A DNA stretch of 64,000 nucleotides from an uncultured Saprospiraceae bacterium (lineage in GTDB: Bacteria > Bacteroidota > Bacteroidia > Chitinophagales > Saprospiraceae): positions 1 through 64,000 of the forward strand of contig CALFBH010000014.1 of NCBI GenBank assembly GCA_937951615.1, read 5' to 3'. Of this stretch, positions 48,882 to 57,361 are shown piece after piece. Below the pieces are notes generated by a model. The model was given only the letters and a program-made list of their open reading frames with translations. It did not search any database and was not told the origin of the DNA. The position numbers and the translations under genes were made by a program. Position 1 is the first letter of the stretch, and each line of letters opens with the position of its first letter.

Positions 48882-48960
48882 AATTAAAAGCTTATTGACC
48901 TGCATTTTATGGTCAAAGACTGAGCCGGAGAAAAACGCTAATTTTTCCTCGGCTTTTTTA
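48882..48960 (+). ncRNA. Predicted small RNA of about 78 bases
   Basis: Downstream of a good promoter, the region has a small hairpin (TTGACC at 48895-48900 with GGTCAA at 48911-48916) and a strong terminator: AGCCGGAG...AAAAA (48923-48935) pairs with TTTTT..CCTCGGCT (48942-48954), then six T. No reading frame longer than a few codons fits between. The arrangement promoter, hairpin, terminator with no gene is typical of a small RNA. The family is not recognised; 6S RNA and tmRNA are too large to fit. Confidence 0.6.
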
Positions 48961-48962
48961 TG

Positions 48963-49387
48963 TTTGCCATTTGTTTTATGATTATAATATGAGGTTGATT
49001 GTCGGATAATGACCTCCAATATTTCAAAGAGCTTTTGTTTGAATTGTTACCTGCAAGGTAGTATCAATATCTTATGGATGCTACCCAATCTATACAGTAG
49101 GTGAAAAAAATCCTATAAAACACCACTATCTTACAATGAACGCATAGAACCTTTATTCTTCAAAAATGAAATTATTCTAGTACAACTTTTAGGATAATTG
49201 ATTTTTCATCGTATTCCGTAGTAATAAGCCCATTATTTTGCATCTATTATATTCGCATTAGATTGATTTTATTTTTTTTGCTAAAAGAAATTAATAACTA
49301 AAATACTAATTTTGACTGCTATTAGTTGTGTTATAAATGATGAGAATTTAATATGCCTTTCTATATGTGAAAAGAAATTGAACACTT
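48963..49387. other. Gene-free AT-rich stretch
   Basis: Between the small-RNA terminator and the dehalogenase-like gene I see no reading frame, clear repeat or RNA. GATAATGACCTCCAATAT and nearby words do not form a stable inverted repeat. The promoter of the downstream gene is presumably in the last 100 bases but is not recognisable. Confidence 0.4.
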
Positions 49388-50278
49388 ATGCCGAGACTGC
49401 TTCGAACTCCCAATCACCACTTTAACAACTTAGCTGATTTTCAATACAGCCCACAGTATGTAAATATTAATGGGATGAGGATACATTATATAGATGAGGG
49501 ACAGGGTAATCCTGTTCTATGTCTACATGGTAATCTTACATGGAGTTTTATTTATCGGAAATTAATGGCTAAACTCTTACCTGAGTATCGTGTTATTGCT
49601 CCGGATCTTGTTGGTTTTGGTCGTTCTGACAAGTATGGTGAGATGGGATATTACACCTATGAAATGCATTTGAACACGCTCCTTTCTTTTATTGAATACA
49701 TGAATGTGCAAGGTGCGACTCTGGTAGTGCAGGGCTGGGGGGGGATGTTGGGTTTGCGTGCTTTAGTTGATTTTGAAGAATATTTTGAACGTATTGTGAT
49801 TATGAATACCTATCTCCCTTTGGGAAATCGTTCGCTTTCTGACGCAGTTGTTCAATGGCGAAAATTAGCAAAGCACACACCGGATTTCTCAGTTGGAAAT
49901 ATTATAAACCACGGAATGTTTACTTCATTAGCACCAAATGTGATTGCGGCTTATGATGCTCCTTTCCCATCTAATGAATATAAAAATGGCGCAAGAGCTT
50001 TTCCATTGATGCTACCAGAAAACACTGCTAATCCTATGGTAGCACATATGAAGATTGCCAGAAACAGATTAAGAGAATGGAACAAACCATTATTACTCAT
50101 GTATAGCGAGTTAGGTCAAAGCCGTATCGTCGGTAATGCACAATTGTGGTATCAACATAATATGCCTAAGGCAACTATTGTCAATAGAGAAATCAAAAAT
50201 GCCCGACATTTTCTGTGTGAAGATCAAGGAACAGAAATTGCTACTCATATTTCGGATTTTTTAACACAAATAAGTTGA
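49388..50278 (+). CDS. Haloalkane-dehalogenase-like protein lacking the catalytic nucleophile
   Basis: 296 residues of the haloalkane dehalogenase branch of alpha/beta hydrolases. It has LRTPNHHFNNLADFQYSPQY and NGMRIHYIDEGQGNPVLCLH at the N-terminus, then GNLTWSFIYRKLMAKLLPEY, APDLVGFGRSDKYGEMGYYT, and the His near the C-terminus in ARHFLCEDQG. The nucleophile segment, normally VCQDWGG, reads VVQGWGG (codon GGC at 49733-49735), so the nucleophilic Asp is Gly. The acid loop, normally SDSDP-like, reads YSELGQSRIVG. Two of three catalytic residues are thus missing, which suggests a non-enzymatic or altered role. It is a single gene. Confidence 0.9.
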   Translation: MPRLLRTPNHHFNNLADFQYSPQYVNINGMRIHYIDEGQGNPVLCLHGNLTWSFIYRKLMAKLLPEYRVIAPDLVGFGRSDKYGEMGYYTYEMHLNTLLSFIEYMNVQGATLVVQGWGGMLGLRALVDFEEYFERIVIMNTYLPLGNRSLSDAVVQWRKLAKHTPDFSVGNIINHGMFTSLAPNVIAAYDAPFPSNEYKNGARAFPLMLPENTANPMVAHMKIARNRLREWNKPLLLMYSELGQSRIVGNAQLWYQHNMPKATIVNREIKNARHFLCEDQGTEIATHISDFLTQIS

Positions 50279-50289
50279 TCTACGTATTG

Positions 50290-50374
50290 GGAATTGACCA
50301 GTAATTATTTGGCATAAATTTCCCATAAAAAGCTGTTTGAATTTGGCTTTTCAACTCTAATACTGGTCAATTCC
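50290..50374. repeat. Nested inverted repeat between convergent genes
   Basis: GGAATTGACCAGTA (50290-50303) pairs exactly with TACTGGTCAATTCC (50361-50374); an inner pair is AAAAGC..GCTTTT. A T-tract follows on the plus strand (AGTTTTTACTC), so it may terminate the dehalogenase-like gene. Confidence 0.8.
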
Positions 50375-50392
50375 GATAGTTTTTACTCTTTT

Positions 50393-51160
50393 TTATGTTG
50401 TTTTGAGCGATTTCGTTGTTTTTATTCTTATGAACATCTCTCCAAAGTAAGGACACATCGTCCTTGAATAAGGAATGAATTTATCATAACCTTCGATTTT
50501 AATTCCTCCTTCACTGCCGTAGCTCTGGATATTAGCCACATTAATGGCATATTTGCTACTAACATGGTGGAGTGAATTTGGGAGATTGCCTTCAGCAACA
50601 TGATTATTCCATTGATTCATGAATGCAGTCAGTCCCATTGAAATAACATATCTTTTACCTTGTTGGGTAAAAATACTTGTCGTTCCTTTTTCTGTCTCTA
50701 ATACCGATATATCGTCGGCTTTTACACGCTCAATAGCTTTTCTGGTTTTAATAAAAATACTACTTTCCAGTAGGTATGGCTTTTCTGAAAACAACCATTC
50801 AGATAACTCTCTGTGTATTCTTTCTAGTAATGCTTCATCATCAACAGGTTTAACGAATAAAATAAGTGAAGCTGCTTGAGCTAAATCTATATTCTCGTCC
50901 TGTCCAGTGATGAAAATAAATTTAGCTTTAGGGTTGATTTTTTCTATGTGTCTGGATGCCTCTATACCATCCATCTCCCCTTTCAGGCTTATATCCATAA
51001 GATACAAATGGGGGGATTGTTCTGGATTCCGAGCTTTTTCAAGTGCTTCTTCTGCATAGCCACAGATATGAACATCTGTATAACCTTGTCCCTTTAATAG
51101 TTGTTGAAGTTCATAAGCTCTGATTTGATTGTCTTCTACGATTAAGATACGTGGATTCAT
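50393..51160 (-). CDS. Response regulator, receiver plus LytTR-type DNA-binding domain
   Basis: 255 residues. The receiver domain (1-120) carries the phosphoacceptor Asp56 in LYLMDISLKG, plus IFITGQDEN and FVKPVDDEAL. The C-terminal part (about 140-250) resembles LytTR: FIKTRKAIERVKADDISVLE, SLHHVSSKYAINVANIQSYG. It probably binds DNA. It is the last gene of a four-gene operon with two histidine kinases and a second, stand-alone receiver protein. The two receivers share about half of their residues over the first 60. Confidence 0.9.
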   Translation of the reverse strand: MNPRILIVEDNQIRAYELQQLLKGQGYTDVHICGYAEEALEKARNPEQSPHLYLMDISLKGEMDGIEASRHIEKINPKAKFIFITGQDENIDLAQAASLILFVKPVDDEALLERIHRELSEWLFSEKPYLLESSIFIKTRKAIERVKADDISVLETEKGTTSIFTQQGKRYVISMGLTAFMNQWNNHVAEGNLPNSLHHVSSKYAINVANIQSYGSEGGIKIEGYDKFIPYSRTMCPYFGEMFIRIKTTKSLKTT

Positions 51161-51186
51161 AGCTTTGATTTAAGGTGATTAATTAA

Positions 51187-51564
51187 TTATGTTGCTAATG
51201 GCATTAGTTGAGTAATTGCATTGATTAACTCTTCATTATCAATCGGTTTAGAAAACAAAAATCGAACACCTTCTATTAATCTGGCTTGTCTGATTTTTTC
51301 TTCTTCCCCGGATACAAATATAAACTCTGCATTAGGATTAATAACTTTTATTTTCTTAGAGACTTCTATGCCATTTATATGACCTTTCAAGCCTATATCC
51401 AGAATATATAAGCTAGGAATATTAAGGTTTTTCTGTGCTTTTTTAATAGCATTCTCACCATAGTCACAAGTCTCTACATTATCATATCCTTGATATTCAA
51501 GCAGCATTTTGAGTTCGTAAGCGGTAATTTGATTGTCCTCGACGATTAGAATATGTGGATTCAT
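51187..51564 (-). CDS. Single-domain response regulator
   Basis: 125 residues consisting only of a receiver domain: VEDNQITAYELKMLLEYQGY, Asp56 in LYILDIGLKG, FIFVSGEEEKIRQ and FLFSKPIDNEELINAITQL. It has no output domain. It may pass phosphate between the neighbouring kinases and the LytTR-type regulator, or act as a phosphate sink. Confidence 0.9.
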   Translation of the reverse strand: MNPHILIVEDNQITAYELKMLLEYQGYDNVETCDYGENAIKKAQKNLNIPSLYILDIGLKGHINGIEVSKKIKVINPNAEFIFVSGEEEKIRQARLIEGVRFLFSKPIDNEELINAITQLMPLAT

Positions 51565-51627
51565 TATTGATGGTTTTTAGTAGATTTAAACTTTACCCAG
51601 TTCGGTAAAATTAAATATTTTTTATTG

Positions 51628-53640
51628 TTACATAAGAGCAACTACTCCCTTTGTCCCGTTAATTTTTTTATACTGCTTTGACTTTACAGGAAACTTCAAC
51701 CAAAAACACAGACTACCATCTCGCTTACAGTAATTATATTGTCCCTCTAGTTCTTTAGTAAATAAATCTACTATTAGTCCTCCCGTATTTTTTTCTATTT
51801 CACACTTACCATTTTCGGGAAGTACATTTCCATTGTCTTTAATAATCAAATAAATATACTCCCTATTTTTCTTGTATTTAAATTCAATTTCCAATTGTGG
51901 AGCGGGATGTCCCACAAAAGCGTGTTTGAAAGCGTTGGTTATTACCTCATTGGTAATCATACCTATGGGAATGGCTTTGTCTGCATTGATAATAATATCT
52001 TCTACTTGTTTATTGACAACTACTGGTACGTCATATTGGAAAGCTCCACTCAACCAATCGGTCAATTCATTGATAAATTTTTTCATGTCAATGGGCAGGG
52101 TAGGGTCACTAAAGGTTTCCTTATACATTTGTTCATGTATAAGCCCGATTGCATGTATGCGTTTCTTTAAACTTAATAGAGCTTTTTTACCGCCTTCATC
52201 GGCTATTTTCATCGCTTTAATGCCAGTAACACTGGAAATCAGTTGCAAGTTATTTTTAGTCCGATGATTGAGCTCTCGGAGCATAGTTTTTGACTCTTTT
52301 GCTTTCTCCTTCAACTGCTGATTTACTTTCTCCAATTTTTCATTGGCATTTCTAAGTTTTTCTCGGTCTATGGCAAATTCTGCCTTACTGGTTCTTAGGT
52401 ATTCCTCATAAAAGCCTTCTTTGTATTTAATATTTTTCTCTAATAATCTTTTTTCTTTTAGAAGACGCTGATGTTCTTTTTTTACCTCCCAGTGCCCATT
52501 TAAAACATAACTCAACAAACCCAATAATAAGACAATGGTGCTAATTAGGAATATAAGACGTCCATTTTCTGCCGTTTCTTTTTTATCCGATAGTTCTGCT
52601 TTTTCTGCTATAATCTTCTCTCTTTCTGTCTCAAGACAAGCTATCTCTTCATATAGATTTTTTGATACGTCTTCTAACTTCTGTAATTCAGTCGCCTTAA
52701 GTACAAAACTATCAGTAGATGAAAAAACTATTGCTCGTAGGCTATCTGCCTGCCATTTTAATGAATGCAGTTCCTTATTGTTTTCTCGAATTATCCGCCT
52801 ATTCTTATTTTCTAATTCATTTCCTATATTTTGTAAGCTGTTGAGGGCGCGTTGCTTTTCACTTTCCATATTCTCCAGCAGTAAATTGTTGTTCGTTAAT
52901 ATGACGTTTTGGCGTCCAAGAGAATCCGTTAATTCACCTATCCTGTTTTTGTAATTATCCAGTTGGCTTTTCTGCTCCTCTAAATTTGTTAAACCTTCCT
53001 CTGATTTTTTATATCTATTACTGTTATGTATAGTCATAGCAGTAATGTACATAGCAGGATCTCTTCTCAGGCTATCCATTTGTTCTTTATTAAAGTTATT
53101 CGCCTTGCCAAAATCCTCAATGTAGTTGTCCATATTTATGATGAGTCCTCCCAATTCCCGATATATATCCCCTAAGCCAATTTTCATAAATTCTTCTCCT
53201 TCAGGCTTAAATATTTTCAACATTTTTAAACTACTAACTTCGTTCTTTTTGTATTTCCTTCTTAACTTGACAAGTTCACCATGTAGTGTATGGTATTCCT
53301 TGGCTGATTTGACTTTCTTGTACTTAATTTTTAATTTTTTGAGATCATCGTGAAAAACATAAGCATCATATGTTGGTGTATATTCTAGTAGTTTTTCTCC
53401 TTTCGTCACGTAATACATGTGAAGGTGTTGGTGGTCTGATTTAAAACCTTCAACGTTTTCAAAAAGAGGTTGATATTTTTCTAATAATTCCCTTAAGGTA
53501 TCAGCTTTTATATAGCCTTTCATATCAGCCATTATATGCTTTATTTTCTGTATGTCTTGTGCGACCCGTCTTTCTAAATTTTGGGCTGATACAGGTATTG
53601 CAATTAATGTAAATATGGCGAGTAATAATACATGTTTCAT
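51628..53640 (-). CDS. Sensor histidine kinase (HisKA_2 type), copy 1
   Basis: 670 residues. Signal peptide (1-19), an extracytoplasmic helical/coiled-coil part (20-358), a membrane helix (about 361-381, LIFLISTIVLLLGLLSYVLN), a coiled coil, then the HisKA_2 phosphoacceptor His459 in LRELNHRTKNNLQLISSVTG and an HATPase domain (IITNEVITNAFKHAFVG, IKDNGNVLP). Its paralogue immediately upstream is also 670 residues with the same architecture. There is no recognised sensor domain; both carry GDIYRELGGLI-like helical segments. The last domain is slightly truncated (no clear second Gly box). Confidence 0.9.
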   Translation of the reverse strand: MKHVLLLAIFTLIAIPVSAQNLERRVAQDIQKIKHIMADMKGYIKADTLRELLEKYQPLFENVEGFKSDHQHLHMYYVTKGEKLLEYTPTYDAYVFHDDLKKLKIKYKKVKSAKEYHTLHGELVKLRRKYKKNEVSSLKMLKIFKPEGEEFMKIGLGDIYRELGGLIINMDNYIEDFGKANNFNKEQMDSLRRDPAMYITAMTIHNSNRYKKSEEGLTNLEEQKSQLDNYKNRIGELTDSLGRQNVILTNNNLLLENMESEKQRALNSLQNIGNELENKNRRIIRENNKELHSLKWQADSLRAIVFSSTDSFVLKATELQKLEDVSKNLYEEIACLETEREKIIAEKAELSDKKETAENGRLIFLISTIVLLLGLLSYVLNGHWEVKKEHQRLLKEKRLLEKNIKYKEGFYEEYLRTSKAEFAIDREKLRNANEKLEKVNQQLKEKAKESKTMLRELNHRTKNNLQLISSVTGIKAMKIADEGGKKALLSLKKRIHAIGLIHEQMYKETFSDPTLPIDMKKFINELTDWLSGAFQYDVPVVVNKQVEDIIINADKAIPIGMITNEVITNAFKHAFVGHPAPQLEIEFKYKKNREYIYLIIKDNGNVLPENGKCEIEKNTGGLIVDLFTKELEGQYNYCKRDGSLCFWLKFPVKSKQYKKINGTKGVVALM

Positions 53641-53681
53641 AGTGTTTTGGATTTTAGTCGAAACAAAAATTAGTGAAAAAA

Positions 53682-55694
53682 TCAGCGGATTTCCGTTATT
53701 ATTTCTTTCATGTTTAATGTATATTTGATTGGAAAAGTCATACTAAATTTTAGACCGTTATCATTTTCAAACCATTGCCTCCCTTCCAATTCATCAGAAA
53801 GTATTTCTATCATCTTCAGTCCAAAAGATTTAGTGTTTGTATTGTTGCTATTCATTCCTTTGCCATTATCCTGTATAGAGAGATAAAGTTCCTGGTTACT
53901 TTTGTGTCTCAGAATAATTTTGAGTTTTGGTTTCGGTTGTTTATAAAAAGCATGTTTAAAAGCATTAGTCACAACTTCATTGATAATCAGTCCAATAGGT
54001 AACGCTTTATCTGGCTGAACCACTATATCTTCTACTTCTTTCTGAATAGCTACCTGTGTGCCAAATTGAAATGACTTGCTTAAACTATCAACCAGATTAT
54101 CAACATAGTATTTCATTTTGACCTGTATTTTTTCGTCAAATGCCTCTGTGTACATTCCTTTGTGAATCAATCCGATAGCATGAATGCGACTCTTACTGTT
54201 CAATAAGACTTCTTTTGCTTTTTTATCTTTTACACTCATGGACTGAATGCCCAGAATACTGGAAATCATTTGTAGATTATTTTTAGTTCGATGGTTAAGT
54301 TCGCGTAACATGACGATATTTTGCCTACTCAATTTGTTCCTTTCCGTAACTATCTGCTTTTGACTCTCCTGCAATTTCTCTGTTAGGTCTCTGAGGCGTT
54401 CTCTTTGTACGGCTAATTCGGCCTTACTCGTTTTTGCATACTCATCATAAAAGCCTGCTTTGTTCTTTTTTAAAATCTTTTCTAATATTGCTTTTTCTTC
54501 CAAAAGGCGTTTGTTCTCTTTTATGGTATTCCACCGCTCAAGGAAAACATAACTTAACATCCCTAAAAGCAGGATGATAGTACTTAATAAGAATATCATC
54601 CGTCCATTCTCTGCCGTTTCCTTTGCTTCTTCTAATTCTTTTTTATCTGCCACTATTCTTGCTTTCTCCTTTTGCAAACTATCAGTATCTGTTCTTAATT
54701 CGTTATATATTTTTTCCAGCTCGTGTAATTCTTCTTGTTTCGTTACAAAATTATTTGCTGATGAATTTGCAAATTCTCTTAAAGTATCTGCTTCCGATTT
54801 CAGTAAGTCCAATTCAGTTATTTTTTGCTGGATTCGGTTTTCATATTTATCTGATGTTGTCTTTAATTCATTTTCTCTATCCGCCAAACTCTGTAAAGCC
54901 TGTTCTTTACTACTTCTTACAGATGCTAAGTCCGAATTGTGTTTTGCTAATATTACATTTTGGTTTTCAAGAGAGGCTGTTAATTTCACTATAATTTTAG
55001 TAGAGTAATCGAGATTTTTTCTTTCTTTTTCCAGTTCTTTTGTTTGCACTTCCAACTCTTCATATCGTTCAATATTTTCCATAGTTATTAGTGTAATATA
55101 TCTTGCTGGATCTCTCTTTAAGTTATCCATTTCCAGAGAATCAAGACGATTTTTTTTACCAAAATCTTCAATATATTCGTCCATACTTAGTAATCCCCCA
55201 CCTATTTCACGATAGATATCCCCCATGCCAATTTTACCCTTATTCTTTTTAAATATATTTAGCATTGCCCAAAAGCCAGGTTTGTTATTCTTATATCTGC
55301 GTTTTAGTACAACAAATTCTTTCTTCCATTTGCGGTAGTCTTTCTCCGACTTGATTTTAGCACTATTTGTTTTAATTATATTAAGCCGCCTTTTAAAATT
55401 AGCAGGGTCATACCTTGGCGCAAGACTCAGTAGTTTATCTCCTATCTCTACATAATACTGGTGCAGTTTCTCACCATTTGTCAAAGAAGCAGTATCAGGC
55501 TTTAAATAAGTTCTATATTCGTCTATTAATTTTCTTAATTCGCTGATTTTCATATAACCCTCCATTTCTCCAAGCATATCCTCAATTTCCTGCTTATTTT
55601 TGTCAAGTGACTCCTGCCAGTTATTAGACTGCCCTTCCACAGGGCTAAGAACAATCGTAGATAGCCCAAGGATTAAAATCATTATCTTTTTCAT
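53682..55694 (-). CDS. Sensor histidine kinase (HisKA_2 type), copy 2
   Basis: 670 residues, paralogue of the downstream kinase. Signal peptide (1-21), periplasmic helical part with KIGMGDIYREIGGGLLSMDE, membrane helix (about 367-385), coiled coil, His468 in LRELNHRTKNNLQMISSILG, HATPase domain with LIINEVVTNAFKHAFYKQ, IQDNGKGM and SFGLKMIEILSDELEG. It retains the G1/G2 boxes better than copy 1. It is the first gene of the four-gene cluster, 41 bases before copy 1. Confidence 0.9.
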   Translation of the reverse strand: MKKIMILILGLSTIVLSPVEGQSNNWQESLDKNKQEIEDMLGEMEGYMKISELRKLIDEYRTYLKPDTASLTNGEKLHQYYVEIGDKLLSLAPRYDPANFKRRLNIIKTNSAKIKSEKDYRKWKKEFVVLKRRYKNNKPGFWAMLNIFKKNKGKIGMGDIYREIGGGLLSMDEYIEDFGKKNRLDSLEMDNLKRDPARYITLITMENIERYEELEVQTKELEKERKNLDYSTKIIVKLTASLENQNVILAKHNSDLASVRSSKEQALQSLADRENELKTTSDKYENRIQQKITELDLLKSEADTLREFANSSANNFVTKQEELHELEKIYNELRTDTDSLQKEKARIVADKKELEEAKETAENGRMIFLLSTIILLLGMLSYVFLERWNTIKENKRLLEEKAILEKILKKNKAGFYDEYAKTSKAELAVQRERLRDLTEKLQESQKQIVTERNKLSRQNIVMLRELNHRTKNNLQMISSILGIQSMSVKDKKAKEVLLNSKSRIHAIGLIHKGMYTEAFDEKIQVKMKYYVDNLVDSLSKSFQFGTQVAIQKEVEDIVVQPDKALPIGLIINEVVTNAFKHAFYKQPKPKLKIILRHKSNQELYLSIQDNGKGMNSNNTNTKSFGLKMIEILSDELEGRQWFENDNGLKFSMTFPIKYTLNMKEIITEIR

Positions 55695-55971
55695 GAGACG
55701 GCATTAAGTAGGTGTAGTTAGATAAATGGGTAATTACACCCCAAAGAACAATCAAACCATCCATATATACCACCTCATTCCCACGAAAGCATATTATTTT
55801 CCTATAAATCCAGTCTTTTTCACATCCCTCATTTTCAAGGAAAAACAAACAGCGCTCAAACGTATATGTCAAACCGCAACAAAAAAGTTACATATTCACC
55901 CCACAATCTTAAATTTGAGTTTGAGTTTGCCATTTGAATTTGAATTTAAAATTCCTCCGTACCTTAGCCCC

Positions 55972-57210
55972 ATGAAAGCAAAAATCCTAACCATAGGCGA
56001 CGAAATTCTAATCGGACAAATCGTGGACACCAACTCCGCCTGGATGGCACAGCAACTCAATCAGGCAGGCATTACAGTAGAAGAGATTATCAGCATAGGC
56101 GATACGCGGGAGGCGATATGGCGTGGGCTGGAAGCGGCGAAAGACGCTGACTTGGTCTTGATGACAGGCGGACTCGGACCGACCAAAGACGACATCACCA
56201 AAAAAGTACTGGCGGAATATTTTGGCGTGGACTTGGCTTTCCATGATGCGACCTATCAGCGCATTGTCAATTATTTTGAACAAAGAAAATACCGCATTTC
56301 ACCTTCTCACAAAGAGCAATGCTTTTTGCCCGCGAATGCGACCGTTTTGAAAAATGACAAGGGCACAGCACCAGGCATGTGGTTTGAGTACAAAGGGACG
56401 ATTTTTGTATCAATGCCCGGCGTGCCTTCCGAGATGAAGCACCTTGTGAGCGACCGCGTGCTGCCGCGACTGAAAGGCGATAAGCGACTGAAACCCATCG
56501 TGCATCGTACCATTCGGACTGTGGGAACGGGCGAGTCTGTAATTGCTGATATTATTGTAGATTTTGAAGCGGGGCTGCCGGATTTTGTGAAGCTGGCTTA
56601 CTTGCCGGGGCGAGGTATTGTGCGGCTGCGACTGAGCGCGACTGGCGACGATGAAGCGATGCTGAATGACCTATTAGAAGCTAAAAAAGCGGAACTACAA
56701 AAACTGATTCCTCAATACATTTTTGGATACGAAAAAGAAACCTTGTCAGAAGTCGTGGGGCGGATGTTGAAAGAGCGTGGGCTGATGTTTGGCACAGCGG
56801 AAAGTTGTACGGGCGGATATATTGCACATCAAGTCACAGGGATTCCTGGGAGTTCGGCTTATTTTGGCGGCTCGATTGTGGCTTATTCTAATGACATCAA
56901 AATGCGGATGCTTGGGGTAAAAGAAGCGACTTTGCAGGCGCACGGCGCAGTCAGCGAGGAGACGGTAAAAGAGATGGTAAAAGGTGCATTAGAAACACTA
57001 AATGTGGACTATGCCGTAGCCGTTTCTGGTATTGCTGGTCCGACTGGTGGAACAGCTGACAAACCCGTTGGACTCATCTGGACTGCCGTAGGCAATCGGC
57101 AAGAGATTAAAACCCAAAAACTTCTGTTGTCTAATAATCGAATGAGAAATATTCAAATAACCTCCAATTATACCCTCAATTTGCTGAGGAAATTTTTATT
57201 AGCGCAATAA
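55972..57210 (+). CDS. cinA: CinA family protein (nicotinamide-nucleotide amidase / competence-damage protein)
   Basis: 412 residues from the ATG at 55972 (MKAKILTIGDEILIGQIVDT), the canonical start; the frame is open 82 codons upstream without similarity. The N-terminal MoCF-like domain has SIGDTREAIWRGLEAAKDAD and LVLMTGGLGPTKDDITKKVL. The C-terminal NMN deamidase domain has GTAESCTGGYIAHQVTGIPG, GSIVAYSNDIKMRMLGVKE and AVSGIAGPTGGTADKPVGLI. The protein likely recycles pyridine nucleotides. Single gene; the next gene is an E2 acyltransferase after a repeat. Confidence 0.95.
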   Translation: MKAKILTIGDEILIGQIVDTNSAWMAQQLNQAGITVEEIISIGDTREAIWRGLEAAKDADLVLMTGGLGPTKDDITKKVLAEYFGVDLAFHDATYQRIVNYFEQRKYRISPSHKEQCFLPANATVLKNDKGTAPGMWFEYKGTIFVSMPGVPSEMKHLVSDRVLPRLKGDKRLKPIVHRTIRTVGTGESVIADIIVDFEAGLPDFVKLAYLPGRGIVRLRLSATGDDEAMLNDLLEAKKAELQKLIPQYIFGYEKETLSEVVGRMLKERGLMFGTAESCTGGYIAHQVTGIPGSSAYFGGSIVAYSNDIKMRMLGVKEATLQAHGAVSEETVKEMVKGALETLNVDYAVAVSGIAGPTGGTADKPVGLIWTAVGNRQEIKTQKLLLSNNRMRNIQITSNYTLNLLRKFLLAQ

Positions 57211-57239
57211 TTCGAGTAACTTTGCAGGGAATTCTGGGG

Positions 57240-57360
57240 TGTTGAGGTGTTGATGTGCGCATGTGTTGATGTGGTTCGTTTTGCGAAACAAAACACGACA
57301 ACACGACAACACAACAACACAACAACACAAGAACACGACAACACGACAACACAATTTACA
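57240..57360. repeat. Palindrome with GTGTTGAGGTG / CGACAACAC arms
   Basis: Left arm GTTGAGGTGTTGATGTGCGC, then ATGTGTTGATGTGG; centre TTCGTTTTGCGAA; right arm ACACGACAACACGACAACAC, then AACAACACAAGAACACGACA. It ends just before the start codon of the E2 gene, so its transcript would fold in the 5' leader. Confidence 0.8.
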
Positions 57361-57361
57361 C

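Noticed and set aside
48882-48960. 6S RNA or tmRNA
   Set aside because: The transcript predicted from promoter to terminator is under 90 bases, too short for either, and lacks the tmRNA tRNA-like ends.
57263-57361. Extended N-terminus of the E2 acyltransferase
   Set aside because: The added codons translate the CAACAC repeat arm; the lipoyl domain begins directly at the ATG at 57362.
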